64,000 bases of DNA, from contig KE561117.1 of assembly GCA_000442015.1 (NCBI GenBank), positions 124,001-188,000 of the forward strand, written 5' to 3'. This DNA comes from Rozella allomycis CSF55. Lineage: Eukaryota > Rozellomycota. Made by a program: the position numbers and the translations under genes. How positions within the stretch are numbered: the stretch's first letter is position 1; the number at the start of each line of letters is the position of its first letter. The notes under the pieces are model-generated. The model did no database searches. It was not told the DNA's origin and saw only the letters and a list, made by a program, of their open reading frames with translations. Shown one piece after another: positions 1 to 11,071 of the stretch.

Positions 1-1760
1 AAAATGAAACTGCAACAAATCGATTTTGAAGCGGCATACTTAAATTCAAAGTTGGAAGAAAGGATATATTTATTGAACATTTGTCAGGAGAAGGATGGGC
101 GATGAAGCTACACAAAGGATTGTACGGACTAAAACAATCCGAAAGAAGATGGTATTTAACATTGGCAGAATATAGATTGTACGGACTGAAACAATCAGGT
201 AGAAGATGGTATTTAACATTGGCAGAATATTTGGTCGAATTGGGATTTAGTAGATTGGAATCTGACTGGGCAGTATTCAAGAAAACGATAAATGGAAGAT
301 TGCAGATGATAGGAATTTATGTCGATGACCTTTTAATATTTGCGGAGGAAGAAAGTGAGATTGCAAGCACTATAGCGGAGCTCGAAAATAAATTTAAAAT
401 AACAAAGACAGAAGGAGGAGTTGTGTTATTCTTGGGAATTCATATTCATAAGACAGGATACAGCTTCAAATTATCTCAGGAAAGATTAATAGATAATATT
501 GTGAACAAATTAAAGAACGAAAGATTATTTATTACAAGCACCCCAATGGAAGAAAACAAGAAATTAATAAAGGAAGAGAAACAGTCAGAAGAAGATAAGA
601 AATTTCCTTATAGAGAGATTTTGGGATCCTTATTATACTTAAGTAATGGCACGAGACCGGACATAAGTTTTGCAGTTGGCTTATTAGCAAGATTCTCTTC
701 ATGCTACACAAAAATTCATTGGGAATCATTATTAACTTAGCGAGATTCTCTTCATGCTACACAAAAATTCACTGGGAATCATTATTACGAATCGTCAGAT
801 ATGTTTATTCAACTAAGAAACAAAGATTATATATAAGCAATGAAAACCAAAAGGAATTAAGGAATTAGAAATAGTGGCATACTCAGATTCAGATTGGGCA
901 GGAGATTCAAATGATAGAAAAACTACAAGCGGTTACTTTATGGGCAAGGCACTAGTTTATTGGAGACGTAAGAAACAAGCTTTTCACGCAATGAGTAGTA
1001 CCGCGGCTGAATACATTACACTATCAGAACGCGCACAAGAGGTTATTTGTCCAAAATCGTTACTAGCATGACTGCAATCAAGGAAAAGATATTTTGTGAT
1101 AATACAGGAGCAATAAATTTGAGCAGATCACTCGNTTGACGAGTCAGTGCATCAAATTTTGATTAAGTTCTATAACATCTTCACATATTATCAACGCCTC
1201 CAGCTTTTGGAAGGGGGTGATGTCATACTTTACCTCTTAGGGGGTCNTTTTATTGGAGAAGTAAGAAACAAGCTTGTCACGCAATGAGTAGTACCGCGGC
1301 TGAATACATTTCACTATCAGAATGCGCACAAGAGGTTATTTGGCAAAAATCGTTACTAGAAGAGTTAAGCATGACTGAAATCAAGGCAAAGATATTTTGT
1401 GATACTACAGGAGCAATAAATTTGAGCAGATCACTCGTGAGTAACAATAAAACGAAGCGTATTGATTTACGCTTTCATTTCTTAAGAGAATCAGTTGAAG
1501 AAAAGAAATTCATCTTGCAGTACATTTCTACAAACGAAAACTTAGCAGATCTACTTACAAAGAGCTTGGGACGAATGAAGTTTACAAAATTGATGCAGGA
1601 TATTCTGGCGAAGGGGGATGTTACGGAAATAGGAACATTACGCCAGAAATAGATGAAACACACTAAATAAATTCTCAGACGGGGAGGTCCCCGTGTCACA
1701 TCTTTAAAAACATCAATCTTGTCTGCACAAAATACAGCTATCACGTTCAAAAATCTCATG
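1..1760 (+). mobile_element. Ty1/copia LTR retrotransposon remnant
   Basis: Fossil of a Ty1/copia (Pseudoviridae-type) element. The readable parts are the C-terminal half of reverse transcriptase, with the YVDDLL active-site motif near 320-340, followed by RNase H with its typical SSTAAEY motif. The RNase H block is present twice (about 874-1135 and 1248-1650), separated by a short stretch bounded by single N characters at 1135 and 1247. A purine-rich tract near 1612 followed by TGTTA looks like the start of a 3' LTR. The element runs off the left edge, lacks gag and integrase in this window, and is broken in several places. The two RNase H blocks are very similar, so the damage is either fairly young or partly an assembly effect. 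Confidence 0.9.
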
Positions 1761-2225
1761 TTTGTATTAGCTTAAAGAATCGACTTGATATTTCTAAAGG
1801 TATTTTCACAGGAAAGTAAATGCCGACCCATTTAACCAGATTTTTTTATATTTAAAATAATTTATTTAAAAATTTACATAACGTTTCTTGAAAAGATTTA
1901 GAAAAATGATTTTAGCTTCCTCCAAGCCGAAATCCATATAACTGTATTACTTCAAACAATACATCTATCACTTTCAGAAATGTGATTTCAAGTCATTAAT
2001 TAGCATAAAAAACCGATTCAAATTTTGGTGTAATTTGTAAATTTNAATCTTATGTGATGTCAAGTGATTAATTAGCATAAAAAACCGATTCAAATTTTGG
2101 TGTAATTTGTAAATTTACAAAATAACTAATCCAATGGTTTTGAGCTCTGTGGAAAACTTGACGGTAATTTTCAACAGCTGTGTTTCTTAAAAGGATTATA
2201 AAACATGTGTGAAGAACAAATATAA
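1761..2225. other. intergenic spacer
   Basis: No convincing gene seen. It is very AT-rich. A block of about 60 bases is repeated on both sides of the N at 2045 with small differences, the same pattern as at the other N positions. Confidence 0.6.
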
Positions 2226-4386
2226 CCAGAATTTGGAGAAGCTATCAAAAGATTTGAAAGAATTCCAAGAAATGGAGCTAGTAATATAATAAAAGCCTCT
2301 AAATTCAAGTTAATTACTGAAAAACAGGATAACGAAAAATTCTTAATGGAAGAAGAGGCCCTTCGAATTCAAACAGAAATATTACTGAACGATCTTAAAA
2401 CTTCACAAACCGAAATAAATAATAGCATTAAAAATAGCGAAAATATTGTTCATGATGNGAAGTTAATTACTGAAAAACAGGATAAAGATAAATTCTTAAT
2501 GGAAGAAGAGGATCTTCGAATTCAAACAGAAATATTACTGAACGATCTTAGAACTTCACAAACCGAAATAAATAATAACATTAAAAATAGCGAAAATCTT
2601 GTTTATGATGATCAAATGTCAATTTTTGAGATTGACAAAGATAAGGGAAATGCGTTTCTGTGCGAGGAAAAAAGTCCCTTTAGTCAATCTGAACTTTTCT
2701 CGTTTTCAGAAAAGGATCATTTAAAGGAAAATAATAATCATAAAGAAGAAGCTGCCCCGGTTTCACTTTTTCTCTCACGACTCTTTCCTGGGCTAAATAT
2801 TGACCCTGGCAGGGTGAGTGAGAAGAGTAAGAGGGACCATGAGATTCCCAAAAAAAGTTTTACATCAAAGGACAATAAATCAGACGCTAAGAAAATTGAA
2901 GGTGACTTTGAAATCGAACGAGAGCTGGCTAAACAGAAAGGATTAACTGATAAGTTGAATAAATTAGTTTTGGAGAAAGAGAGAGAAATGGATCGGTTAC
3001 AAATGGAAAAGAATAAGTTTAAAAAAGAAAGGGAGGAATCCCTTCAAGAAATTGAGAGATTGAAAGAGGCTGAGCAAAAGAAGCTTAAACGAGAGCGAAT
3101 TCTATTTGAGCAATTTAAAAAGCATTCCATAACGCTTCCTGAAAAAAAGTAATTCATTCATTTAATAAAGATGCCAGGGAAAGAGAAGAAATAGCTCAAT
3201 TGAAAGAGCAACTTCATTTACAACAACAAGGTAGCAAGGCGAGAATTCTGAAACTGCAATTTGAAGTTGAAAGGCTTCAAAATAGATGTGATTTGCTCAT
3301 TAAAGAAAAAGATCAACTGTCTAAACAAATAATCGCCAATGAAAATGAATTGATGTCTTTGAAATACCAAAAGGAAAAGTTCGCAAAGAAACCCAAAAGA
3401 ATGAACGTAAAAAGTGAAGAAACTCAAACCGACAATTTTGAAAAATCAGAATTAGAGAGTTGTACTACTACAGAGAAGGGTAAATTTGAAAAGAGATGCC
3501 CCAAACTTAATTTAAGCNATGAAGAAACTCAAACCGACAATTTTGAAAAATCGGAATTACAGAGTTGTGCTACAGAGAAGGGTAAATTTGAAAAGAGATG
3601 CCCCAAACTTAATTTAAGCGAAGTGAATTGTTTTCAGAACGTAATTTCATTTTCCATTAAATAAATCTAGGAATTATTGCTGCCGGACGGCAAAAGGCAA
3701 AGAGCCCTGGACGATGGATCCTTGTGGACCTTTTACAGGAATGGGACATTAAAAAAAGATACATTGAATAAAACTTTGATATTTTTTACCAATAAAGATG
3801 TTAAGGAAGTAATAATCAATTATAACTCTGTCTTTAGATTAATAACGGTAACGGGAACGTTGTGTACTATTACTTTGCGACAAAAACGATCCATACAACA
3901 ATTAAAGATAGTGGCTTGGAAATCATCGAGTTCCGCAACGGGCAGGTTGAACTTCTTTATCCCAACGGGGAACGGCATATTACCTTTCCTAATGGTACAG
4001 AAAAATATGTTTATCCTGATAAGAGGGTACTCAATCTCTAGTTTATATATTAGGAAAAAGTGGTTTTCACTGATGGAACAATCCAGGAAATGGCAGATAA
4101 TGCCCAAATAATCTTCTTTCCAGACGGGACCAGGGTAAGTCATGAACTATATTGCCAATTAAGGAAGAGTATTGCAAAGATTATACCCGTAGAATTGCAT
4201 TAGATGGTACTGTTAAGACCGTTTTCCCTNAACCATGGTAAGTCATCAACTATATTACCAATTTAGGAAGAGTATTGCAAAAATTATACCCGTAGAATTG
4301 CATTAGATGGTACTGTTAAGACCGTTTTCCCTGACGGCTCCAAAGAAGTTGTGTATCCTGACGGTCGAATAAAGACGTGTAAATAA
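2226..4386 (+). CDS. centriole assembly protein CPAP/SAS-4 (TCP10 C-terminal G-box)
   Basis: Scaffold of centriole and basal-body assembly that binds tubulin and STIL/Ana2-type partners. The first two thirds are Lys/Glu-rich coiled coil; the C-terminus is the G-box (TCP10_C) beta-repeat, visible as repeated units such as LPDGKRQR, LLYPNGERHITFPNG, FFPDGTR, TVFPDGSKEVVYPDG. Introns of 30, 29, 27 and 29 nt (near 3662, 3808, 4026 and 4135) link the G-box exons in frame. The coiled coil slips frame at an A run near 3142, where one extra A would restore it, so a sequencing error is likely. Duplicated blocks around N at 2458, 3518 and 4230 inflate the gene by tandem near-copies. The true start is uncertain: the frame is open from 2226 and its first ATG is 2346. 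It implies a flagellated life stage. Stop TAA lies inside AATAAA. Confidence 0.85.
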
Positions 4387-4565
4387 ATTCTTAGAATAAT
4401 TTGAAACATAAATCTTTTATTATTTCGTTATTTTATTATTTATATCGTTAACTATCGCATTCTGGTTACTCTACCATCCTTGGTTGCCAACAAACAAATG
4501 GGCAAAAAGGTAACACCAGAAAAATATCACAANCATTTTATTCTTTATATCGTTAAATATCGCAT

Positions 4566-4814
4566 TCTGGTCACTCTACCGTCCTTGGTTGCCAACAAAC
4601 AAATGGGCAAAAAGGTAACACCAGAAAAATANAAGAAACTAAAGAAACATGCATAATTGGATACATCCCTAAAGATCTTATAGTTAAATGTCAAAATTAT
4701 ATAGGTCTGGTAGGAATTGTCACCCGAATTAGGGATAATGATGAAAATATTTACATAAGACGGGAAGCACATACAAAATGGGGAATTGCAGAACTTCAAC
4801 TTATGAACATTTAA
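4566..4814 (+). CDS. small unrecognised intron-containing gene
   Basis: An open, charged reading frame ends at 4812-4814 (stop followed by AATAAA, as in many genes here). Removing a candidate intron of about 30 nt that starts at the GTAACACC near 4613 joins an upstream frame to a downstream exon reading TCIIGYIPKDLIVKCQNYIG and onward. The 5' part is duplicated around N at 4533 and 4632, so the start cannot be placed. I do not recognise the family. The opposite strand is also open for 85 codons but has a poorer composition. Confidence 0.35.
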   Translation, partial: SGHSTVLGCQQTNGQKGNTRKIXETKETCIIGYIPKDLIVKCQNYIGLVGIVTRIRDNDENIYIRREAHTKWGIAELQLMNI

Positions 4815-4856
4815 ATAAATTAAATTTGAAATATAAAAATATTTCTTTTATTGCTT

Positions 4857-5650
4857 CTAAAGATCAAAACCATCTTGAAATTCGTGAAAGCCATTTTCAT
4901 TATTCTCATACTCCTGAACTTCTTCTAACAGCACTTGCACAATAAATTCTTCATTATTTTCATTAATAATAAAATGATCTGGAAAATTATTTTTGGTATC
5001 TTGAATCGGAAATCCGGGTTTAGAGAACGATTTAAACACGGTTGCCTTGGGAATTTTTTCCCAAACAATGTTAAGCCATTTTGACACTAAAACACGATCC
5101 GGTTTTACCAAAGACAATATACGGCATTCTGCACTTGAGTTTTGATAATTTTCAACCGCCCAGTTTGTCCATAGCTTTGATAACTTCACCCTTAGAGGGC
5201 CATTTATTCCAACATCGAGAGGCTGCAAAAAAGAAGTACAATTTGGTGGAAGTATTTCCTTTCGTAAGTTGGGGGTTTCAGCGCACAGCGTAGTGAACAA
5301 AGCATCTTCTTTATGTGGCTTAAACCCGTCAAGCAAAAGAATAAAGAATCTTTCAGGATTGGCTTCAACGTATGGTTTAACAATCTAAATATAATTTAAA
5401 ATAAAAAATACCTTCAAATACCAATCCCTAGTTACTTCACCGTCAAACCAACCTTTAGCTTGCGTATCATAAAAAATACTGGCAGGATATCCGAACTCCT
5501 CAGGTCGTTGTATTTCGTACGCCACCGTGTTTCTACCAGGACGTGTGCCTGCGGCATAGCGACGGCCGTTGAACACGCAGTAAAGTGGTAACTTGTCGCC
5601 ATTATTTACAATTGTGCACATAGCAGTTAATCTATTTTTTGATGAGCCTN
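4857..5650 (-). mobile_element. pogo/Tigger-type DDE transposase remnant
   Basis: DNA-transposon transposase of the Tc1/mariner superfamily, pogo branch (DDE_1). Visible parts are the middle and C-terminal catalytic core: FYDTQAKGWF, LLLDGFKPHK (second catalytic Asp), and PPNCTSFLQPLDVGIN with its downstream region. A 27-nt stretch at 5385-5411 (GTATTT...TTTAG on the minus strand) interrupts the core and its removal joins DWYLK to IVKPYVE exactly, so this transposase carries the same kind of mini-intron as host genes. The N-terminal part is missing: the frame ends at the N at 5650, beyond which a different gene lies on the other strand. No terminal inverted repeats seen. Likely an immobile remnant, or a domesticated copy cut by an assembly join. 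Confidence 0.8.
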
Positions 5651-5653
5651 TCA

Positions 5654-5760
5654 TTTTTATTTCATAACAATAGGAAGACCATTTTGGTAGAAAAATACAT
5701 GCTTCAAAAGATGAACCTCGCTACATGATCTTAAACGATCACACTCAGAAAGAGACGTAA
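5654..5760 (+). pseudogene. 3' exon of a Hva1/TUDOR-like gene (partial copy)
   Basis: The frame EDHFGRKIHASKDEPRYM and its continuation ILNDHTQKET ends at 5760 and matches the last exon of the complete small gene at 6131-6396 (14 of the last 20 positions identical, many codons changed silently). An AATAG acceptor sits just before it at about 5675. The upstream exons are absent because the contig join at 5650 places a transposase there. It is probably the end of a real paralogue whose 5' part is missing from this assembly rather than a decayed gene. Confidence 0.55.
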
Positions 5761-6130
5761 ATCTTTATTAGTTAAAATGATAGTGCGTATAAAGAATCCA
5801 ATATTGTACGGGTCATCGAGGACGAAGAGTGAATAAATACTATTTTCAATAATTGAAATTATTATGACTTGAAATTAGAAGCCAATAGTCTATTTAGCAT
5901 TGTTGTCTGTTGTCTTTGTCATCAATGAGGATACAAAATTTTAAGATGGGACAACAAGAGCATCTGTTCCTTTCTTAAGCACAATTTTGTTAATTTCTAT
6001 CATTCAATTAATTAACTTCTATCACTATTAAGTTTAAATTGATTAGATTGACTTGATAGAACCTTTTTCTTGATAAGCTTTAAACAATTAAGTTTCACGA
6101 GTTTATATCCCTACCCAAAGCTTGAAATTT
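5761..6130. other. intergenic spacer
   Basis: No gene recognised. It separates the two Hva1/TUDOR-like copies and presumably holds the promoter of the second. Confidence 0.5.
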
Positions 6131-6396
6131 ATGACTGTAAATATTAAAGACTTGCATAAAGGTACGAATATTATATTACTTGACCATATTAAGGTGACCG
6201 AGTAGAATATCATCCCGTTGGTGGTGCACATGGTACAGCGACAAGTGTTGGAGTTATACAAAAAATTGTTACACATGAAGATGTAATAACGTTTGTTAAA
6301 AGCAATTAGTCTGATCAATTTGGCAGGCATTTGCATGCCACTGAGAAGGAGCCAAGAATATTCATTTTGAATGAGCATACACAAAAAGAAACGTAA
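6131..6396 (+). CDS. small Hva1/TUDOR-like protein
   Basis: Three exons separated by introns of 32 nt (6162-6193) and 27 nt (6283-6309) encode 68 residues. The spliced product contains KGDRVEYHPVGGAHGTATSV and ends EPRIFILNEHTQKET. The pattern G-D-x-V-x-Y...GxGxxxGxI followed by EPRxxIxNxxTxKE matches the small beta-barrel called Hypervirulence-associated TUDOR domain (Hva1_TUDOR), widespread in fungi and bacteria, of unknown binding partner. Start at 6131 is the first ATG and gives a complete domain. A second copy lies just upstream. Recognition rests on motif memory only. Confidence 0.6.
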
Positions 6397-6688
6397 TATG
6401 CTTTAATTTAAAGGATAGGCCTTACAAACTGATGAACATAGTAAGAAAAATAACAGAAGAGGAATAAAAAAATTAATCAATCTTGTCATTCTTATACGAT
6501 TTTTATAATTTACTCATAATTCAGTTAACCTCGTAATTTCTGCCTTGATTCCTATAAAATTTCGTATTGATTTGTCCTAAAGTTATTATAAATAATAAGA
6601 ATTTAGAGAATACAGGGTATTTATAATATTGTATTAATTTCGTCGCGAGAAATAGAATGACTGTTGAGTTGCGCCACCTAAAAGTCGT

Positions 6689-7498
6689 ATGCAGTGTGAC
6701 GATATACCGGAGTTCTGTCCAAGCGAAGGAAACGTCATAGAGTTTTACAAAATTAATTATCCTAAATTAATTCAACGATTAAAAGAAGTCCAAGAATCAT
6801 TTGATGAATTTCAATCTTCCAGCAAGGAATATGAGCATGAATTGGAAAGAGAGCTGGAGAGTCTAGAGAGCAGAAATAAAGAATTGCTATTGAAAGTTCA
6901 ACAACTTTCCCGAAATGAAGAAATGTTGAGAGCCAGACTCGCCAATACGATACAAGAACAGCATGAATCCTCGGATCAGTTGCAAGACGAACTATTAAAG
7001 TTAAAAGAAAACCTAAAAGCCAGAAATGCCGAAATAATAAATTTAGAAAACGAAAATGAAGAGCTAGAAAATAGAAACAGGTATCTAAAGAATTATCACA
7101 AACAAATTAGAATACTGGAGAGTACAGTACTGGATTACAAAACAAAATATCAAAATTTGCTTGAAAATACAATATTAACCGAAGCTGAGTTGGAAAAAAA
7201 GGCCCAATTAGAAATAGATGTACAAAGACTGAAGGATGAATTAGGTGGTAATAATAATGGAATGCACCAATAGATCTATCAACGGAGCTTTCTGTTGCCC
7301 AGAGAGATAAACAAAAAGTCGCCCCTTCATCTCCAATTGATTTAACAACCTTTGATGAAAATACCAGCATTGATATGTTGAGTGAAATCAATCGAAGAGT
7401 CAAAGTAAACTATAGAAATGCATGTTTTATAGCTTCTAGAATCAAGGCTTTTATCATGCCGGTCAAAAATTGGTCCGATTATGGCCAAGAAAAAGTAG
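6689..7498 (+). CDS. nuclear distribution protein NUDE (NDE1-like)
   Basis: NUDE binds LIS1 and dynein and helps load dynein for nuclear migration and spindle work. The first 185 residues are an almost continuous coiled coil with the family pattern SSSKEYEHELERELESLESR and LRARLANTIQEQHESSDQLQ. A 29-nt intron (7245-7273) follows LKDEL, and a 28-nt intron (7405-7432) joins the last exon, giving the family-typical tail INRRVKLLESRLLSCRSK. The stop is at 7496. The protein is about 250 residues, somewhat shorter than animal NDE1. Start at 6689 is the first ATG in frame; an ATG at 6658 is out of frame. Confidence 0.85.
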
Positions 7499-7578
7499 TT
7501 CTATAAATAGATTGTTCACGTTCACGCGTTTTCTAATATAAATATGTTGCGTTGATCCGCCTGATTATTTATTTTTTG

Positions 7579-8664
7579 ATGAAAAATTTTTATTTCTTAA
7601 TGACTATAATTTCCGTGTCCGCCAGTCTTCGAATACCACGGTGCGATATTCCTGATTCAACTCTCCAACAAAATTTAGAAAAGGATAGCTTCATTATAAA
7701 GAATTCACAGTCTCTTAAATACATTAAACTTGTCAAATTGTCACGAAAAGACGCGATAGTGGAGCTTGAAAAGTCTGCACTATTTACCAACGAAGAATCA
7801 TTAATGAAACCAGTCTGCACTTTCGACTTGAGTGATGCTGATACTCTGATTGGTTATGAGTCAAGTCAAGTGTTTGATCTTTTACCTTTAAAGAGAACAA
7901 TGTTCCTTGAAGCGCTAGCACATTTCATTTTTGAATCAGCGACAATCATGAATCAAATTCAAAAGCACAAATTTGTCGTAGAACCTTCAAAGATATCATT
8001 TAATGGATCGCAGGTAAAAATGCACAGCATTTTCTCGGGTAAACGTTCACCTTACTATTATCCTTGCGGAAGCGAAAACAATATGCTGGCTCTAGGTATC
8101 ATTGCCTATGATCTCCACATTAACTTTCTTCAGTATCAAAATGGAGGCTCTATTTATGTTGAGAATGCAGCTCGTCATGATTACTGTCAAAATGGCCGCC
8201 CAATGTTTGTTGCAGATCTACCAAAAAACTTTGACCTTCAAATTTGGCAAGTTGTTAATATCTTGCTTAATGGTAAAGAAGACATCATGGAACAACTTGA
8301 ATCGACAATAATATGGAATTCGATTCTCAATAACTTACGTATCAGCCCGAGAAAGGCAACAAAGCCCATACATATAGAAAGGCCACTAATATTGAAAAAC
8401 TATGATATGAAAACCAGAAATGATGCGATGAAGAAAGAAACCCCTGAGCCTATTGATCACAAAGAACCCAATGACATCGATGACCAAGAGCCTCCGTTTG
8501 AAAGAGATAATGGAAAGATTTTCAACATAATTTACCCGGCTACAATGGTGGGTCTTTTTCTAGTCTTCATATTTTCCGGATACCAATTGACAAAGAAAAC
8601 GACTGGGAAAATATCTCTTGAAGATCGTGTCAAAATAGAAATCCAAAACGCTAATCGTGCATAG
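7579..8664 (+). CDS. type I membrane protein, function unknown
   Basis: Single exon of 361 residues. ATG at 7579 gives a hydrophobic signal peptide (FYFLMTIISVSASL); earlier frame has no ATG. A second hydrophobic segment near residues 315-340 (IIYPATMVGLFLVFIFSGY) is followed by a short basic-acidic tail, so the main domain should be lumenal or extracellular. The part around residues 160-240 (MLALGIIAYDL...WQVVNILLNGKEDI) recalls the C-lobe of a kinase fold, but no catalytic motifs are present, so at most a degenerate pseudokinase. I do not recognise the family. Confidence 0.7.
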   Translation: MKNFYFLMTIISVSASLRIPRCDIPDSTLQQNLEKDSFIIKNSQSLKYIKLVKLSRKDAIVELEKSALFTNEESLMKPVCTFDLSDADTLIGYESSQVFDLLPLKRTMFLEALAHFIFESATIMNQIQKHKFVVEPSKISFNGSQVKMHSIFSGKRSPYYYPCGSENNMLALGIIAYDLHINFLQYQNGGSIYVENAARHDYCQNGRPMFVADLPKNFDLQIWQVVNILLNGKEDIMEQLESTIIWNSILNNLRISPRKATKPIHIERPLILKNYDMKTRNDAMKKETPEPIDHKEPNDIDDQEPPFERDNGKIFNIIYPATMVGLFLVFIFSGYQLTKKTTGKISLEDRVKIEIQNANRA

Positions 8665-8784
8665 AAAGGCCGAGGCTAAATTTTATAAATAGTTTAAATG
8701 TGACTTTTATTGTTTCAAGTTATTTTTGTGCTAATTATATTCTTGCGCTCATTTAAAGATTTAATAACTAATCAATTAGACAAT

Positions 8785-10842
8785 TACTTTTTACAATATT
8801 GAATTATTTGCCTATCTTCATCTGTGAGCAACTTTTCAATTTGAGCATCAGGGAGCAACAAGGCTTCAAGAGTTAAAATGCCTTCAGAATATAAATCCAA
8901 TGCATCTTTAAAATCTTCTTTTAGTTCTTTTTGAGCCGCTGAGCGTGACTGAAATGAGAATGTGGTTGAACTTACTAGTTTGATTGCCTCTTGATAAAGA
9001 ATTTTTTCAACGCAAGTTGATGTGGGTTCAAACTCATCAGAAATAATTATTCTTATGGCATCTGATTTCTCTAAAGATTCGTTGAAAGTGGTTCTAAGCC
9101 ATTGAATACCTTTATTGTTGCAGAGATTTTAAATACCTTGTCCAAAGTTAGCCGACGTAATTCGAAAGCAGCTTTTTTCCCAATATTGCTGGGCAAATAT
9201 TAATGCAAGCTGAAGTACATGTAGAGCCTTTAAAAGCAAAAGTAATGCCTCTTGAAGATGCAAAAAAACTTCCTTGTTTTCTTTGATCTCTTCCTTCAGA
9301 ACATCAATCAAATTAGGAGAAAATTCTTGTGATGCACCTGAAGTTAACACAGGAAGGTTGCGTATACCATAAGGAAGACAAACATAACTAATCCTTTCGT
9401 TTGAAAAACGAAGAATGATGGAAGCCCTTCGAGACATTGATGCCATATACTTTAAAATGTGTCGCTTTTATTATGCGTATTCATGCTTTACTTCTTCACC
9501 GTCTTGGCCACAAGGTTCGTTGTACCAAACAGGTGAATTAACGGTTCTTTTATTCTTTTCAAAATGACAACTTTTGCGGAACTTTTCTTGAATTGATTTT
9601 ATGGCGAACATATTTTTAGATGGCGCTGACAATGAAAAAATGTTTCCCTTTGAATCGCTTTTGTTATGGATTCCAATTGGAATGGAGCCGACAAATCTGT
9701 TTGCTTGTCCTATGAATTCTATGTCTCATAATTGGATGCCTTACCATCAGCAAAAGTATTANATTGGATGCCTTACCGTCAGCAAAAGTATTAACTTCTA
9801 CTGAAGATTTATCAACAACGACGTAATCTTTCATTGCATTCGACATTCTGCTCTTATCTATCTTGATTCTGCCTTTGCGAGTTAAAAATGGATGTCTAAC
9901 AAATTCTTCAAATGGAATTCTTGATGTTGGATCCTTCTTAAGCAACCCCAAGATAAAGTCGCGACATTCAAATGACAAATCTATTTTATAAACTCCTGCC
10001 CGGTTCTTAAAAGAGGCACTCGCGGGAAAATCAATTTCTTCACAAGCTTCTATCTTCTTCAATAATTGAATGTGATTTTGGGCTCTAAAGGGTGGCTTTC
10101 CAGTAACAAGTTCAAAACCTTTTCAATTTTATAGATTAAGGTACTTAGGACGCCTACACTCCAAAGGTCAGCAGAAGCGTCGTATTTGTCATATCTAAGT
10201 ATTTCAGGCGCCTACAATAACATTTATATAACGTTACCATGTATAATGGAGATCCGCATAAAGTTTCTGCAAGATCTTTAATTGGATTCATATGTTTCGC
10301 AAATCCAAAATCTGCTAGTTTGATATTCGGTACATCGTCTCCCGGAGTTAGCAATAGATTTTGCGGCTTGATGTCCCGGTGAACAAGATTCCTTGATCTC
10401 AAATATGACAACGCAGATACTAATTTTGATCACTCATTGATAGTTACCTAATTGGAGCAATAGCTTTCGGGCTATATCTTCACTTAATGGTCTATGCAGT
10501 TTTATATATTGTGATAAATCACCCATGCGGCAATACTCCATGACTAAATGAATTTGCTTGTCTCCTTTCTAAAAGATTTATCAATGGCAAACATTTTACT
10601 TCTACGCTTAATAGTTTCACTATATTTTTATGATCTATTTCTCTTAATATGGAGATCTCTGTGTCTAAATTTTCCATCAATTTTCTATTTAGTTTCTCAG
10701 TTGAAACTGTTTTAATTGCAACGACTCTTCCCTTCTCGAAATTCTTCAAAAAGTTTACTGTACTGACATGAAGTGCTTTGTAAACAATTGCAAATGATCC
10801 TCTCCCTATTTCTTCTTCTACATCATAGGCTGGCAATTTCAT
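8785..10842 (-). CDS. ATG1: autophagy-initiating Ser/Thr kinase Atg1/ULK
   Basis: Kinase that starts autophagosome formation. The N-terminal kinase domain shows [14 protein letters not shown], the VVAIK lysine, [30 protein letters not shown] and a complete C-lobe ending RHPFL. The C-terminal 250 residues, including [19 protein letters not shown] and [15 protein letters not shown], match the tandem-MIT region that binds Atg13. Mini-introns (about 31, 28, 26, 26, 26, 42 and 27 nt) are needed, e.g. between LYM and APEIL at 10214-10239. Blocks duplicated around N at 9762 lie in the linker. ATG at 10840-10842 starts directly before the glycine loop as usual. It is shorter than yeast Atg1, with a reduced linker. 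Confidence 0.9.
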
Positions 10843-10946
10843 TGGATCTGACTAAACCACAAAGGTAAAAGAATGCAATTTGGGAAATTTTAAAATAGCT
10901 CCTATTGATGATTTTTATGTTGGATAAAAAATGTAGATGGATCAAG

Positions 10947-11020
10947 TACCTCTGGCGAGGATTGAACTCGCAACCTTCAGATTAGAAGTCTGACGCTCTA
11001 TCCAATTGAGCTACAAAGGC
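10947..11020 (-). tRNA. tRNA-Arg(TCT)
   Basis: A 74-base cloverleaf reads on the minus strand from GCCTTTG to CAGAGGT plus discriminator A. D arm GCTC/GAGC, anticodon stem TCAGA/TCTGA with loop CTTCTAA (anticodon TCT), and T arm GCGAG/CTCGC with loop TTCAATC all pair. The acceptor has two G-T wobbles. No intron, no encoded CCA, as expected for a nuclear tRNA gene. Confidence 0.95.
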
Positions 11021-11071
11021 GGATGCACATGAAAGGCAAACAATATTCTTATACAGTTAATGGTCGTTTAT

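Noticed and set aside
2346-2640. Apparent 50-residue tandem repeat in CPAP
   Set aside because: Repeat is centred on the N at 2458; likely two unmerged contig ends.
4545-4799. Minus-strand open frame of 84 codons
   Set aside because: Rich in Phe/Ile/Cys with odd composition; the plus strand reading with a mini-intron is more protein-like and ends with the usual TAA-AATAAA.
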